A stretch of 64,000 nt of DNA, from the NCBI GenBank assembly GCA_031769625.1, contig JAUIMM010000113.1, forward strand, positions 17,718,501 to 17,782,500, given 5' to 3'. How positions within the stretch are numbered: the stretch's first letter is position 1; each line of letters begins with the position of its first letter. The translations under genes and the position numbers were made by a program. Origin of the DNA: Taudactylus pleione. Taxonomy: Eukaryota > Chordata > Amphibia > Anura > Myobatrachidae. Positions 1 to 13,612 of the stretch are shown here, in pieces. Below the pieces are notes generated by a model. The model was not told the DNA's origin. It made no database searches and saw only the letters and a program-made list of their open reading frames with translations.

Positions 1-379
1 TTATCAATGCAATATATTGACTTACTTCCCAAGAAACTGACATTTTGATATTGATGACTAAAGGAGTTAATGAATTGCTGAAACCTATGTGGAGTTAGGA
101 AGGAACTGGTTTGTACTTCAGACTTATAATTGCTTTGAGCTGCAAAAATATACCCTGCTATACTGTTTTTCAACTTCTTCACTGCCGTGAGTAATTATGT
201 GAAGAAATGCTTGCTAAACACCCCCTTATTGCTATACATCATTACAAAACAGGGATGTGTCAAGTAAATGGGACTGTTCCACAGACAAATCATCACAAAC
301 ATTTGTATTGAAGTTGGTAATGCTGTACAAAAATATCATCATCTACAGGGGCAAATGCAGGACTTTTAGGGGAGGGTTT
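1..379. other. Unassigned AT-rich sequence
   Basis: Nothing recognisable: no coding potential, terminal repeats or tandem array seen. It precedes a C-rich tandem block. Confidence 0.6.
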
Positions 380-715
380 CCATATATATAACTTGGACAG
401 CCCCAGCCCGAAACAACCAGTCCCAGAGAGCCCCTGTTCCAGACAGACAGTACCCTGCCCAAGCCAGACAGTACCCTGCCCCAGTCAGACAGCCCCGGCA
501 CCAGATAGCCACCCCAGCCAGCCTGTCCCAGGCCCAGCCAGCTATCCCCAGCCAGATAGCCCCTGCCCCAGCCAGGTAGCCCCTGCACCAGATACAATAG
601 CCACCCCAGCCAGCATGCCTCACACAGCTATCCCCAGATAGCCATCCCTTGCCCAACACAGCCAGCCCAAGCCCGATAGCCAGCCTACCCAGACAGCCAG
701 CCCAAACCCCACACT
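380..715. repeat. C-rich degenerate minisatellite
   Basis: Imperfect short tandem units built on CCCAGCCAGAYAGCCCCTG and variants, strongly C-rich on the plus strand. The Pro/Ser-rich (plus) and Gly/Trp-rich (minus) ORFs here are by-products of the repeat and not genes. Confidence 0.8.
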
Positions 716-1064
716 TACCTGATGCTTGTGCTTTGCATTGCAGCATAGCGGGCGCGGGGATCGACAGTGGCAGCGCCAGAGCGAGTGGGCCCCCTCTATG
801 TCCGGGCCTCCAGTCAGTCCCTGATGGCCTCCATCCAAGCCCTGGTGATCACTGCGCGCTGCCTGGCAACTGCTGGTTCAGCTGTCAGCTCTTCTGCATC
901 AGGTATTATGAAAGCCACCTGATTCAGAAATGCTGACAGATGAACAGGCAGTGGCTGGGCAGCTGCAAGGGTGGCCCACTGATTGTCTGACTGTCTCTGA
1001 AAAAAAAATTTGTTTGGTCAGGGGGGATTTCTGGGTACTCAGAAACCCCCACCCCTGTGTGCGC
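716..1064. other. Unassigned GC-rich to neutral flank
   Basis: No coding or repeat structure recognised. The sequence is moderately GC-rich up to about 900 and is cut off by the Tc1 insertion that follows. Confidence 0.5.
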
Positions 1065-1066
1065 TA

Positions 1067-2699
<1,633 letters not shown>

Positions 2700-2757
2700 T
2701 ACATCATTATTAAATGTTCTGACAAGGTAAAATCCGCCAAAATAACCTTATTTTAAT

Positions 2758-3105
2758 TAGAGATGTGCTGTTCAGTTCTCTAGAAATCCGAATCCACAGG
2801 AATTTCATGAATTCAGACAGATCCGAGTTGTGATTGTGATCTCCTGAAGAGATCTGAACAGATCCAAGTCGTGGTTGTAATCTCCTGAGGCGATCTGGAC
2901 AGATATGAGTCTCGGTTCTAATCATCCCGCAGTTCAGAATTTGGATTTTAATTCCGAATTTCAAGTTTTAGATTGCAAAAATTACATGATTTTAGCTGTT
3001 TTAAAAAACTTTACCAATTTTTTTAATGAAAATCCAGACCCAAAACCAAAACACGAAGATGAATCCAGATCAAAACCAAAACACGGGGGTCAGAGCACAT
3101 CTTTA
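2758..3105. mobile_element. hAT MITE, TAGAGATGTGC family, copy 1
   Basis: A 348-bp non-coding element with terminal inverted repeats tagagatgtgc / gcacatctt(t)a. Flanked by a perfect 8-bp duplication attttaat (2750-2757 and 3106-3113), the hallmark length of hAT insertions. The interior carries Asn/Lys-coding-like runs (aaaaccaaaacac) shared with the other copies in the window. Confidence 0.88.
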
Positions 3106-3113
3106 ATTTTAAT

Positions 3114-4209
3114 GTATTCCTTATATTTATGCTTCTCAAATTCTGCTGCCAGAGACTTTATCCCCCCAGTTGCAAAATCCTGGATTGAAATAGTACAAAG
3201 TTCCCCCTCGTTTCTACCAATATGTATATTATCGTAGAGCTTCTTAGCATATATAGATATAGTTAAATAATTCTTGTTTAACCACACTGGTGTCATATTT
3301 TATGCCATATGGATTGTGGAATCAAGATATTATGGGAATGAGGCTGCTCTGTCTCCAGTTGGTAGATTTTGTCTGATATACTGTAGCTGTTGGATCTGCC
3401 AGAAGGCGTAAGTAGGAGAAATATGCCAATAACAAGCTGTATCTGAAAGAAAGTAAACAAAACAGGTACAGTAAATTGCCAAAAAAAGAACATGTAACAA
3501 TAAAAACATTTTGGATAAACATATTATTAAAAAAAATTAAACCATTTAGATAAGTAAATATACTAAAGTCAATAATTTTCCTACTTATAATCATAAATTT
3601 AATATGATGTGCTTTATGCAGGAAAAAAAATATTAAAAATCAGATGGAAACATGTTTATTTCTTTAATTTCTGCTTTACAGTGAATGATGATGATGATGG
3701 TGGTTGTGAAGACAATGATTAGTAGGAGTAGTAATAATAAGTAATAATAGCTTTAGTGTATATAGTAGGATTTTATGTATTTTTTTTACATTTCCTAGAC
3801 ACAAATCTACACTGATGAACTTATACTGTACATCGGTAGTCTTAAAGTATGCGGGTGACTGGAAAACTATTTTGACCATACAGCTTAAAGGTAATACTTT
3901 TATTGAGCTTTGGTCATTTTATTTCACATAGCAGATGATAATGTACTGAAAATTAAATTACAGTATGTTGTGTACTCTGAAGCTGATACAATTAAAATGA
4001 ATGCATTCTCTCTGGCAATCACAAAATATTCAGTGTATAATGGCATCTCTATATAGGCTGAGATTAGTCCACACCATCAGAGGCAAGACTAGAGTTATTA
4101 CAATTGGAATAAGGTATTATTACCTGTGCTGTAAACATAACAGTACTACATACAGTATAGTGTATATTAATAAATAAAAAAATAGCAAAGACTATTAATA
4201 TCCTATTCT
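3114..4209. other. Unassigned AT-rich stretch
   Basis: No gene, terminal repeats or long tandem array recognised; only a short GAT-rich patch near 3685-3700. The ORFs here are short and look random. Confidence 0.6.
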
Positions 4210-4407
4210 GGGGCACCACAGTTGGCATAGTGGTTATCATTACTGCCTTACATACAAACTCCACACAGGCAGAGCCTTGGTCTGGTCATCAGTTCAATTC
4301 CTGACCAAGGCACTTATCTGTGTGGAGTTTGTATGTTTTTAGTGTTTGAGTGGGCTTCCTCTGGGTGCTCTGGTTTCCTCCCATGCTCCAAAATACATAC
4401 TGGTAGG
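4210..4407 (+). mobile_element. V-SINE-like tRNA-derived SINE, 5' part
   Basis: The head has a tRNA-like A-box region (ggcatagtggttatcattac) and a B-box-like gttcaattcctgacc. It is followed by the widespread vertebrate SINE body gtgtggagtttgtatg ... ggtttcctcccatgctcc. This is established for tRNA-derived V-SINE-type families; here the promoter boxes are diverged. The body is interrupted at 4407/4408 by a hAT MITE and resumes at 4780. Confidence 0.72.
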
Positions 4408-4779
4408 TAGATATGTGCGGTTAGATTTTCTTGAAATACGAACACAACTGAACTTAGGGTTTCCAAGTCAAGAATCGAGTCCTAGTTTGGAATCACTTTG
4501 GGTTCCAAGTCGAACCGAGTCCTGGTTCGGTTCTGCAGTCAGTTCGGAACTCAGATTTGAAAACCTCGGGTTTGTGATTGCATGTAAACAAGTCCAAAAT
4601 AGCTGTTTTATTGGTTTTTATTGATTTTTATTGATTTGTTATTGATTTTCATTGACTGATAATGGAACCAAAACCGAATCAAAATTGAATACGAACCAAA
4701 ACACTTGAGGGTGGTTTTGCCAAAACATGATGATGAATTAGAACCAAAATCAAAGCTCAGGTGTCCACGCACATCTCTA
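4408..4779. mobile_element. hAT MITE, TAGAGATGTGC family, copy 2, inside the SINE
   Basis: 372 bp with ends tagatatgtgcg / cgcacatctcta. Flanking octamers ctggtagg (4400-4407) and ctggtaga (4780-4787) match at 7 of 8 positions, as expected for an aged hAT target duplication. Because it splits a SINE whose two halves align to the known body and tail order, the insertion is younger than the SINE. Confidence 0.87.
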
Positions 4780-4924
4780 CTGGTAGATTAGTCAGCTTCT
4801 GACAAAAAAATCAATTCTAGTGTGTATCCTCTATTGGGGCAGGGACTGAATGATGGAAATATTCTCTGTAAAGCACTGCGTAATATATGAGCGCTTTATA
4901 AATATCTGTTAATAAATAAGTAAA
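4780..4924 (+). mobile_element. V-SINE-like SINE, 3' part
   Basis: Continuation of the SINE after the hAT insertion: gattagtcagcttctgac, gtgtgtatcctc, ggggcagggactgaatg, then a tail gcgctttataaatatctg ending in aataaataag. The same tail is seen again at 18357-18510. Confidence 0.7.
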
Positions 4925-6180
4925 TGTAGATCATACTGTTCTGTAAAGATGAGCTAATGGAATATGTTGTAAAGTGCTGAAATTACAGTATAACAGCTTT
5001 AATTTGTGATTAAAACTGTAAATTCTAGTCTATAAGAGAATATCAGGCACCTGTGATCACCCTGCTGTTGCTTTTGTTAGTCTCCTTATTTAAGTGCCCA
5101 CTGTAACATAATTACATTCTATCTATCTAACCACATATAGGCTACTGTTATTCTGCTAGAACTTCCCTTCCAGGTTGTGAGCGTTGCGCTGTTAAATCAA
5201 GATTACAATAAAATTGTTATTTTAAAAAGCCTGAACAGGTCTAGGAATTATTAATGGAAGATGGTACAATCACAGAGGTAATGGAATATTTATCTTGGGA
5301 AGACACATTAAAACAAATCAGCAAGAGGCTCTGTCATACTTAATTGCCCTAATATTGCCCATTGGTCTAAAATGCATCTGGTTTATACAGATTGTTGTAA
5401 ACACTGGGATGATATCTCAATAATTGAATCTCTGGGACGTACATAATTTCAGCCACTAACAAATGTACTTTTGAATCAAGAGTTTTCTATGATTTATTAC
5501 CAGTGGTAATCATCAACTAATTGTTAACATACAGTAGGTACAGTACATAATACATACATTTCTATTTTTCTAAATATTTTAATCTATGACTTAATATAAT
5601 GAAACTACTGTAGTGTGTATATTGAGGCTTGTTAACATTGATCAAGTAAATTATTCCAAAGACTTTTAATTTATAATATGTACAAAAGGTGACACCTTTA
5701 AAACCTTTAAACACATAACTTACACCATTTTTATTTTAAAATGTCGTAATTTAATATTTTTTTATTTAAATATAGATTGTATTTGATCATTAAAATGTAT
5801 ATTTTGTATGTCAGCTTTTTTAGAATGTACCCAATAGATTGCAGTTTTAGGCTGATAAAATAACTGTTGGGGTTGCACAATCACATTTGACATACAGTGA
5901 TTAGCAAGTGCTTGCATTTGCAGTATGGTCAATAGAGAAAACTCCATTGACCTCATTGTATTCACTTGTGGTGCAGGAAGCATTGGAAAGAAATGGTGCC
6001 GCTGAACTTACACTCCCAAGTACAAATGCTGGTGGGCAAGTTGTCATTGGAAAAAATGCATTCAATTTCCTTAGCCATTTTTAATACTTTATTGGTGCTA
6101 AAAAAAAAAAGCTACCCTAGTAAAATCCTTTTTTTTGTTCTATGATGATGGACAATAGGTGATGATGATGATCATGATTA
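4925..6180. other. Unassigned AT-rich stretch
   Basis: No coding region, terminal inverted repeats or tandem array recognised. The ORF on the minus strand at 5762-5983 has no recognisable domain. Confidence 0.6.

Positions 6181-6215
<35 letters not shown>
6181..6215. repeat. (ATT)n microsatellite
   Basis: About eleven uninterrupted ATT units. Confidence 0.95.
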
Positions 6216-6672
6216 GCAGTAAAAGTATTGCTATTTTTAGTAACTAAATTGTGTTTCTTTTCATTGATTTTAAGATTTTATATAAGATACTTCTAAATGT
6301 AATGAATGCATTAGGAGAAAAAATAGTCTACTGAGTGATTTAATAAATGTACAAACAATTCTATATAATGTAGAAATTCATTAAAGGGGGCATATTCTGC
6401 TCTGGCCATGAGGCTTTTCTAGCTCTACATTTGGACATGTCCATCACCACCAGGTGGAACCAATAGTATTGTTTTACCAACAGAGGGAGGTTTTGTTTTA
6501 TATTAGCGGCATCTCACTAGAGGCTGTACAGAGTAGCAGTGCTGAAGGGAAGAGTTTTCTTATTTTACTGTAAATGTATGGGCAGCACTGAAGACAACCA
6601 AGTAGTAAAATTACTGCTGCACTGATGATAAATTAAATAGTTCAGCATTAACAAGCATGTTGGTTCAATTAC

Positions 6673-6674
<2 letters not shown>

Positions 6675-6709
<35 letters not shown>

Positions 6710-7361
6710 CATCATTTATTTATATGGTGCCACACGTGTTCCACAGCGCCTTACAAAGTAAATAGACAAAAAAGTAACCATTGACTTACAATACAATACA
6801 ATACAATACAATACAGGACATGGATAAACATTGCTATATTAGTGACCTTAACACCCACATAAGCAGCCAAGTGTTAGTTGCCCTAGTGGGGAGTAAGAGA
6901 TAAATTAAATTACAGTAGGGAGAAGCACAAGAGGGTAGAGGGCCCTGCTTGAAAGAGCTTACATTCTTTAAGGGAGGGGAAGACAAACAGGAGTGACACA
7001 GAATGGGGTGGGCGGAGAGAAAGGAAGATGTAGCAGCAAGTTAGGATGAGAGCTGGAAGGCTTTAATGAAGTATTGGGTCTTAAGAGCTCATTTGAAAGA
7101 TTGTAGAGAGGTGCAGAGTCTGATAGGGAGAGGGAGGGAGTTCCAAAGGTGAAGAGCAGCACGGGCAAAATCTTGGAGGCGGGAGTGGGAGGAAGTAATC
7201 AATTGGCATGAAAGGCAGCGTGTATTAAGTGAATGAAGAGGGCGGACAGAAGAGTGAAGGGAGATGAGATCAGAGATGTAAATGGGAGAGGAATGGGTGA
7301 GGGCTTTGTAAGTGAGTGTGAGAGCCTTATGATAAGAGTACGAATAAAAAGAGCAAAGCAA
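6675..7361 (-). mobile_element. 5'-truncated L2/CR1-like LINE 3' end
   Basis: Minus-strand remnant of a non-LTR retrotransposon. At 7361-7089 it encodes the C-terminal tail seen in many fish and frog LINE reverse transcriptases: YKALTHSSPIYISDLISL, then LHLWNSLPLPIRLCTSLQSF, stopping in what would be the ...LKT... motif. Downstream comes a 3' UTR that ends ttataaataaatgat-like and a (TTA)n tail on the plus strand at 6675-6710. Short tandem tails instead of poly(A) are typical of L2/CR1-type elements. The clade assignment is tentative; the LINE tail itself is well supported. Confidence 0.72.
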
Positions 7362-7462
7362 ACTATAAAAATCCCTCCTGCTGGGGTAAAGAATTTATCA
7401 CGGTGATACGGATTAATAAATAGTACCTAAATTCTATAACTATCCAATATAACTAACAAATA

Positions 7463-7906
7463 TGAGGGCTGATTGAAAAGTAATGAGACTGCCTCGGTTT
7501 TTCTGTCCCATAGGTAGACGTGGCAAAGCTATGCTGGTTATTGTGAAGCTCATACATCGATGTGTCTACTACTACAGTCAGACTGCAGTAGTCTTCTTTG
7601 TTTGGTTACAGCGACTAGAAGATCTTCGTACATTTTGTCATGGCGGCGAGGAAGACTTGTCTGTAAGATTACGTCAGAGATGTGTGATTGAATGATGTAA
7701 TCTCACAGACACGGCTCCCCATCCACCATGACGAAACGTATGAAGATCTTCCACTTGCTGGGACCAAACAAAAAAAACGATGGAAGTCCAGCCGCAGGTT
7801 CAAACACATCAATGTATGAGCTTCACAATAACCAGCATAGCATTGCCACGTCTACCTATTGGACAGAAAAACAGAGGGAGTCTCATTACTTTTCATACAG
7901 CCCTCA
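7463..7906. mobile_element. Mariner-type foldback MITE
   Basis: 444 bp flanked by TA (7461-7462, 7907-7908). Ends are tgagggctgattgaaaagta and its inverse with few mismatches; the gaaaagtaatgagact core resembles mariner termini. Inverted complementarity continues inwards (gaagatcttcgta...  versus ...gtatgaagatcttc), so the whole element can fold into one long hairpin. The small ORFs are by-products. Confidence 0.88.
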
Positions 7907-7908
7907 TA

Positions 7909-9357
7909 CTTGTATTAGCAATACTATTTACATTTAGATAACTTAGTTCAAACATTCAGGTGTACATTGTTCTCCCCAACAGAAAGTCACAAAGAATGTG
8001 TAAGCCGTCTAGGATGATGTATTTTAGTTGGAACATCAACAAAAGGGACTTATCATGTGGTCACAGCATTTATACATCCTCCATTCTCCACCGAGTAAGT
8101 GATCAGCTCAGAGAACAAATGTCACATTCTTTTTTTGTTGTAGTTAACTCCAGCATATTGTAATCATGATTTAGATGTGCCGGAACCCAGGCTCTGATAA
8201 GACTGACTGAGGATCTATAGCAGCAATTCAATCAATATTGCATGGAGCTTAGGTCCAATTCAAGTTTAAATAGAATTTTAATTGTGTGAAAATTAAAAGT
8301 CTGCAACTGGTTTGTACAAGGTCATTATTATTAGTCCTTTGAATATATAACAGCTAAGCTCTAGTGTATGTGTTGGATACAGTTGCATCCATTTGGATAA
8401 AATTGTATCCACAAAGTAATTTAAGTCTTATCTGGTAGGGGTTACAATAAACAAAATCTGCCTACAGTTCATGTAGATTGTTTGGTGAAACACACCTAAA
8501 GAAAATAGTTAAAGAAACATATTTAATAAAAAAATATATGTATATTTTATGTAAAAGGAAATAACTTGAATGGAAACCCATTTAAAATTTAAGAAAGGAC
8601 CAAATGAAAGTTACTGTTGGTTTGCAGGGGCTTCCAGTATAGGTCCCAGTCTACAATATCTCTGTGTTTTAATGATTAAACTACACTGCTGTTATGGACA
8701 ATTAGATTAAACTTATTATGAATTTCAGCTTTTACTATCCTCAAATCAATTTCCAAATAGGTCTAAATTCACCCAAAAATTGCCAAATCATCTGTGACCT
8801 CTGAAGAAACACGTCAATCACAAGGCACGGATTGTAAAGAAGCATTCAGCAGACATCAACAGATGTCACATGTCTATACCATGGTAAAGGAAGCTTACAG
8901 CCCTCTGGCACTCATTATAGTGCGATGGTTTTTCAGGGAAAAACATTTGTGATTGATATTATGCGTGATTGGAGCTTATGATGTGAGGTGTTTAATTACC
9001 CTGGCAATATTTTGCTTGCTATGTAATACTTGCCGTTAGTGGCATTAGCTACCTAAGTCTACAAATATAAAGACAATATATTGGCATTTCAGTTCATGTA
9101 GTCTTTTATCATGTAAAATACTGTTTTTTTTCTGCACTTGTCAAATGCTATTTCAAAATATATACCAACACAATATATTGTCAACTAAACTAGTGATTTT
9201 TCAGAAACTGACAAAAAAACAACAATATTTTTTTCCACATGTTATTACCACCATGAGCTACACACAGTGTACTAACACAATAATGTACATTGTCATCTCA
9301 ATTGGTTCCATATGTTATTCAAAAATGACCAAAAAACATATTAAGCCAAATGAAATA
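7909..9357. other. Unassigned stretch
   Basis: No coding domain, terminal repeat or tandem array recognised over about 1.45 kb. Confidence 0.55.
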
Positions 9358-9573
9358 GGGTGAGAGTTTAGAAAATGTGAGAGTTCAGCAGTAAACCCTC
9401 ACACTATTACATTGGTCGAGTTGTGTTTTCAAAATGGGAAAACATCTGGATGAGAGTTTAAATTGTGAGAGTTTTTTGAGTCTGAAAAACAAGCGAGTTT
9501 GCATGTTCTAGGACTCTTTTACATTGACTGAGTTTAAAAAGTGTGAGTTTTCACATTTTCTAAACTCTCACCC
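9358..9573. mobile_element. Short MITE with gggtgagagtttag ends
   Basis: 216 bp with inverted ends of more than 20 bp, starting gggtgagagtttagaaaatg at the left and closing with the complement at the right (...catttt ctaaactctcaccc). TA flanks both sides, so a Tc1/mariner-type MITE is the simplest reading. Confidence 0.8.
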
Positions 9574-10587
9574 TATTACACTTGGCCCATTGTCTTCTAA
9601 ACTTTGTATCAGTTACAACACATTGAACAGTGCAAAACAATATTTTTCTGCACGTGTCACTGCCACCAGGCAGTCTGTCCATCCACTCCAAGTTTCATAA
9701 ACCAAAGTAGTGTTTGTGTATATTCTCAACCCAGAGCTGTAGCAGGGTGATAATGCCACATCATGATGTCATAAAGATGGGGCCAGGCCGCCACCGAGAC
9801 CAGAAACCTGAGCTCCTGGTGCTTCCTAAGGATGCACATGGTGTATCTAGTGGATGTACATGATGCAGGGTGCAGTTAAATACAGTGCAGCAACAGTGCC
9901 AAACCCTCAGTCTTGCATCGCTTGCCCTCCCCTAGTAACGGGCCTGAGTGAAGCACATGACACAATGGACTAGGCAGTCTTGGTGGGTAAGATGATAATG
10001 GAACTTCTCATCCGACTTAGAATACAAATTAATCATACCTCTGTAGATGTTGAGGATAATATGTCAGAACAGTGGAGAAAAATATCTAAAATCTCTGTTA
10101 AGTGGCATTAATTATTTCTAGCAGTGTTAGGATAAGCAGGATAATACAGTAGTAATGTAATGTGATAGTCATCCTGAGACAGATACTGAGGGTGCAGATT
10201 GATTCTTGCCTCATGCGCACTGTTGGAGATATGAAAGCTTAGCACTAAGCACATTGTACATGTGTGTTTATTTTTGATTATTTTTGCATAATAGGCTGGG
10301 TTCTTAGGACAACTATTATACTGGGACCACTGTGGTGACAAAGTTGCTTCTCCACAGGCCCTATTTTTTATTATTTACCCCAGCTAGGATGGTTGAGAAG
10401 AGCCCAAGCACTTTTCAAAGTGAGGCTGGTAGCCTACAGACTTTCTGTTTCACCCATAGAGGAACTAGTTCTGTGCCGGCCAGCCATTCACTACTCTTTA
10501 CAACAGTAGGAGGATTTCAAGCTGCTAGTGACCTATTCATCATCTTTAATGGGTCTGTTACATAAGCAGAAATGCTAGTTTCTGCAG
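9574..10587. other. Unassigned stretch
   Basis: No convincing gene or repeat. The 77-codon ORF at 10332-10565 has no recognisable domain. Confidence 0.5.
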
Positions 10588-10595
10588 GTTTTAAG

Positions 10596-10961
10596 TAGAG
10601 ATGTGCGGTTCGGTTTTCCTGCGATACAAACATACACGAATTTAGGGGTTCCAAGACAAATCACGTAACAATTTGGAATCACTTGGGGGTTCCGAGAGGA
10701 ACTGTGTCCCGGCTTGGGTCTGCTGTCAGTTCAGAACTTGATTTTAAATTTAAAATCAGGTTTTGGATTGCATGTTAAAAGGTGTAAACTACAGGATTTA
10801 CGCTGTTTGTAATCAAGTTATTTATTGATTTTTATCGATTTTTAAGGAATCCAAATCTGAAGTAAAACTAAATCCAAAACTCTTGAGGGTGGTTTTTCGA
10901 AAACCAAAACACGATAATGAATTAGAACAAATCCAAAATACGGGGTCCACACACATATCTA
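10596..10961. mobile_element. hAT MITE, TAGAGATGTGC family, copy 3
   Basis: 366 bp with ends tagagatgtgcgg / cacacatatcta. Flanking octamers gttttaag (10588-10595) and gtcttaag (10962-10969) match at 7 of 8. The interior shares the cttgagggtggtttt and aaccaaaacacgat segments with the other copies. Confidence 0.87.
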
Positions 10962-10969
10962 GTCTTAAG

Positions 10970-11845
10970 TAACAGGCCCATTCATTATTAGGGGCCTGAT
11001 GGGGTGGCCTAGATTTCATCAAACTCCATAAACAGAAAGTTTTCAGAGCTTGCCTGTAGGAACCAATGCTATCTTCAGATGGTTTTGATTCCCAGAGCTC
11101 GGCTCCTTCCTACAGGAAGGTCCCAGTTTGCAAAGAGAGACCTACACCACCTCCCCACTTGTGCCCTGTGGCCATGGTCATGCATACTCAGTTGGATGGC
11201 TAGAGAATGGTAAGTATCACTACTACTGAAGTATCAGTGTTATGGATCGTGGGAACAGTTGTCTTCTGGCCCCTGATGATAAATAGGCCCTTTAGTCTGA
11301 GTTATGAAAAGATTACAGTCAGTAAAAATGGGTGATGGATTGTCCTTTCAATTCATTAGAAAGAGAAACTGAATGGTGTGGATATGTAAAAAGGCAAATA
11401 AACTGTATTTTTGCTCTGTATTTCCATTGAAATCTCAGAGGGGGTCATCTACATTATGGTCGGGTGGAGGTTTATCCTAGTATATTGTAAATGCAGATAT
11501 ATTTACCATAGAAAAAGTATTACTTGAAATCTCAAAGTATTAAAGGAGATATGCCAATAGTTCCAGATGGTATACATCAAAGAGCATTTATTAAAAACAA
11601 CTTATTTATAGTACAATGGTTCTGGCATAACCATTAAACAACATTTCTGTTTAATGGTGTAATTTCAGGTTATGGTTGAATGGCAAATGTAAGCTAATGA
11701 TAGACCAGTGAGTCTCATTTTATTAGTAGGGAGGTGAGAGAATGTTGTCTATATAAAGTCATACAAATTAGAAGATTCAAGGCATCATGAATTTGCTTTT
11801 TGGAGATCATGTCTAGTGCATTTTTTTTACTTTGTAACTGTTAGT
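10970..11845. other. Unassigned stretch
   Basis: Neither coding nor clearly repetitive by inspection. Confidence 0.5.
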
Positions 11846-11846
11846 T

Positions 11847-12010
11847 GTAGGTATGGGCGTAACTACCATAGGTGCAAGGGGTGCAGCTGTTATGGGGCCC
11901 AGAACTTATGGGCACCAATCTTCCTTGTCAAAGTTACATGTGTTATATACATATTTCACCACTGGGTGGAACATAGGACCCCTTACAAACTTTTGCTATG
12001 GCTCCTTCAA
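11847..12010. mobile_element. Possible hAT end fragment (gggcgtaacta type)
   Basis: Begins atgggcgtaactaccatagg and runs into gtgcaaggggtgcagctg and a ggggccc block. This resembles the terminal region of the CAGTGGCGTAACTA hAT group seen complete at 32401-33913. I could not find a matching right end, so it may be a fragment. Confidence 0.4.
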
Positions 12011-12929
12011 ATACCTAGTTACGAGTATTATATTATATAAATTACTGTAAAAGTACAAGCTATTTGCACTTTTAAAAAGAGACAGATGTTAAATAAAATG
12101 AAACTATTTTAATAAGAATAATTAAATAGAATTATAAAGTTACTGAAAACAGTACAGCAGATATGAGCTTTGCTCAATCTACACTGGCACCAAGAGTCAG
12201 GACACACAGTTTGTGGAACACTGGAGCCGCATAGCCAGCAGTGGCAGCTGGGAGTGGGAAGACAAGTGCTGCAGTACACACCCAGTGACTAAGGGAGCCG
12301 TGTAATGCAGATCACAGCCGTGGTCTACATACACTATTGTTCTCCGCTGCAAGCGCCCAATGATTGTTACTGATGGAGTCCACTGGCTAGGAGTATAGTC
12401 AAGGGTAATCAAGGAGAGAGGGCTGGAGCATGGAGCTCACAGGTCCCGCAGGTCAGAATCCCACTGACACTGTGCTATTGGGTCCAAGTAGAGTGTAATA
12501 AGTGTGCAGCTGGTGTGAGATGATTACTATTATGGAGGTGACAGTCGCCCAGTTTGTAGGAAGACTGGATGATAGTGAAAGAGCTTATGGATCACAGTTC
12601 AGCAGTGTCATGATGGGTCAGATAAGCGTAAGAAGACCTCAGGGCATAATTACACAGGCTGCAGACACCTGCACTAGGGGATTTGTCAGTAGCAGGGAAG
12701 GGGTGACATTTTTGCATTTATCATTTACAGAGCTGGTTCTAGATCAAGTGGAGCCCTCCCTCCATACAAAAAATAAACATCTCAGTTTAAGCATAATGAT
12801 ACATGGTGTAAGGCATGGCACGGATCACTTGTATTGGACCTCTGACCTTTATTTTACCCAGATTGTGTACTTTTTCCTGCATTTTGTCTTTATTCAATAA
12901 TAATGCTAGTACTAAGTACTTAGTAGTTT

Positions 12930-13612
12930 TACTGACCCCTCCATACCTACACTACATCACTGAACCCTCTATACCCTACACTACATCACTAAACCCTCTA
13001 TACCCTATACTACATCACTGACCCCTATATACCCTACACTACATCACTGACCCCTCTATACCCTACACTGCATCCCTGACCCCTCTATACACTACAATGC
13101 TGACCCTACTATACCCTACACTACTGACCCCTCTTTAAATACACTACATCACTGAACCCTCTATACCCTACACTAGATCACTGACCCCTCATTACACTAC
13201 AATACTGACCTCTCTATACCCTACACTACATTACTGACCCCTATATACCCTACACTACTGACCCTACTATACCCTACACTACATTATTGACCACTCTATA
13301 CTCTACACTACATCACTGATCCCTCTATACTCTACACTACATCACTGACCCCTCTATACCTAACACTACATCACTGACCCTCTATACCCTACACTACATC
13401 ACTGACCTCTCTATACCCTACACTACATCACTGACCCTCTATACCCTACACTACATCACTGACCCCTCTATACTCTACACTACATCACTGACCCCTCCCT
13501 TTATAGCCTACATTACATTACTGACCCCTCTATACCCTACACTACAATACTGACCCCTCTATACCATACACTACACCACTGACCACTCCATACCCTACAC
13601 TATATTACTTTC
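12930..13612. repeat. Minisatellite, units of about 28-30 bp
   Basis: Tandem units of the form ctctataccctacactacat plus cactgacccc, around 23 copies, with several shortened units lacking the acatcactg part. Plus-strand ORFs through it are artefacts. Confidence 0.92.

Noticed and set aside
366..746. 126-codon Gly/Trp-rich ORF
   Set aside because: Translation of a C-rich minisatellite on its opposite strand.
4210..4310. A tRNA gene
   Set aside because: A- and B-box-like motifs are present, but no cloverleaf can be formed and the body is a known SINE layout.
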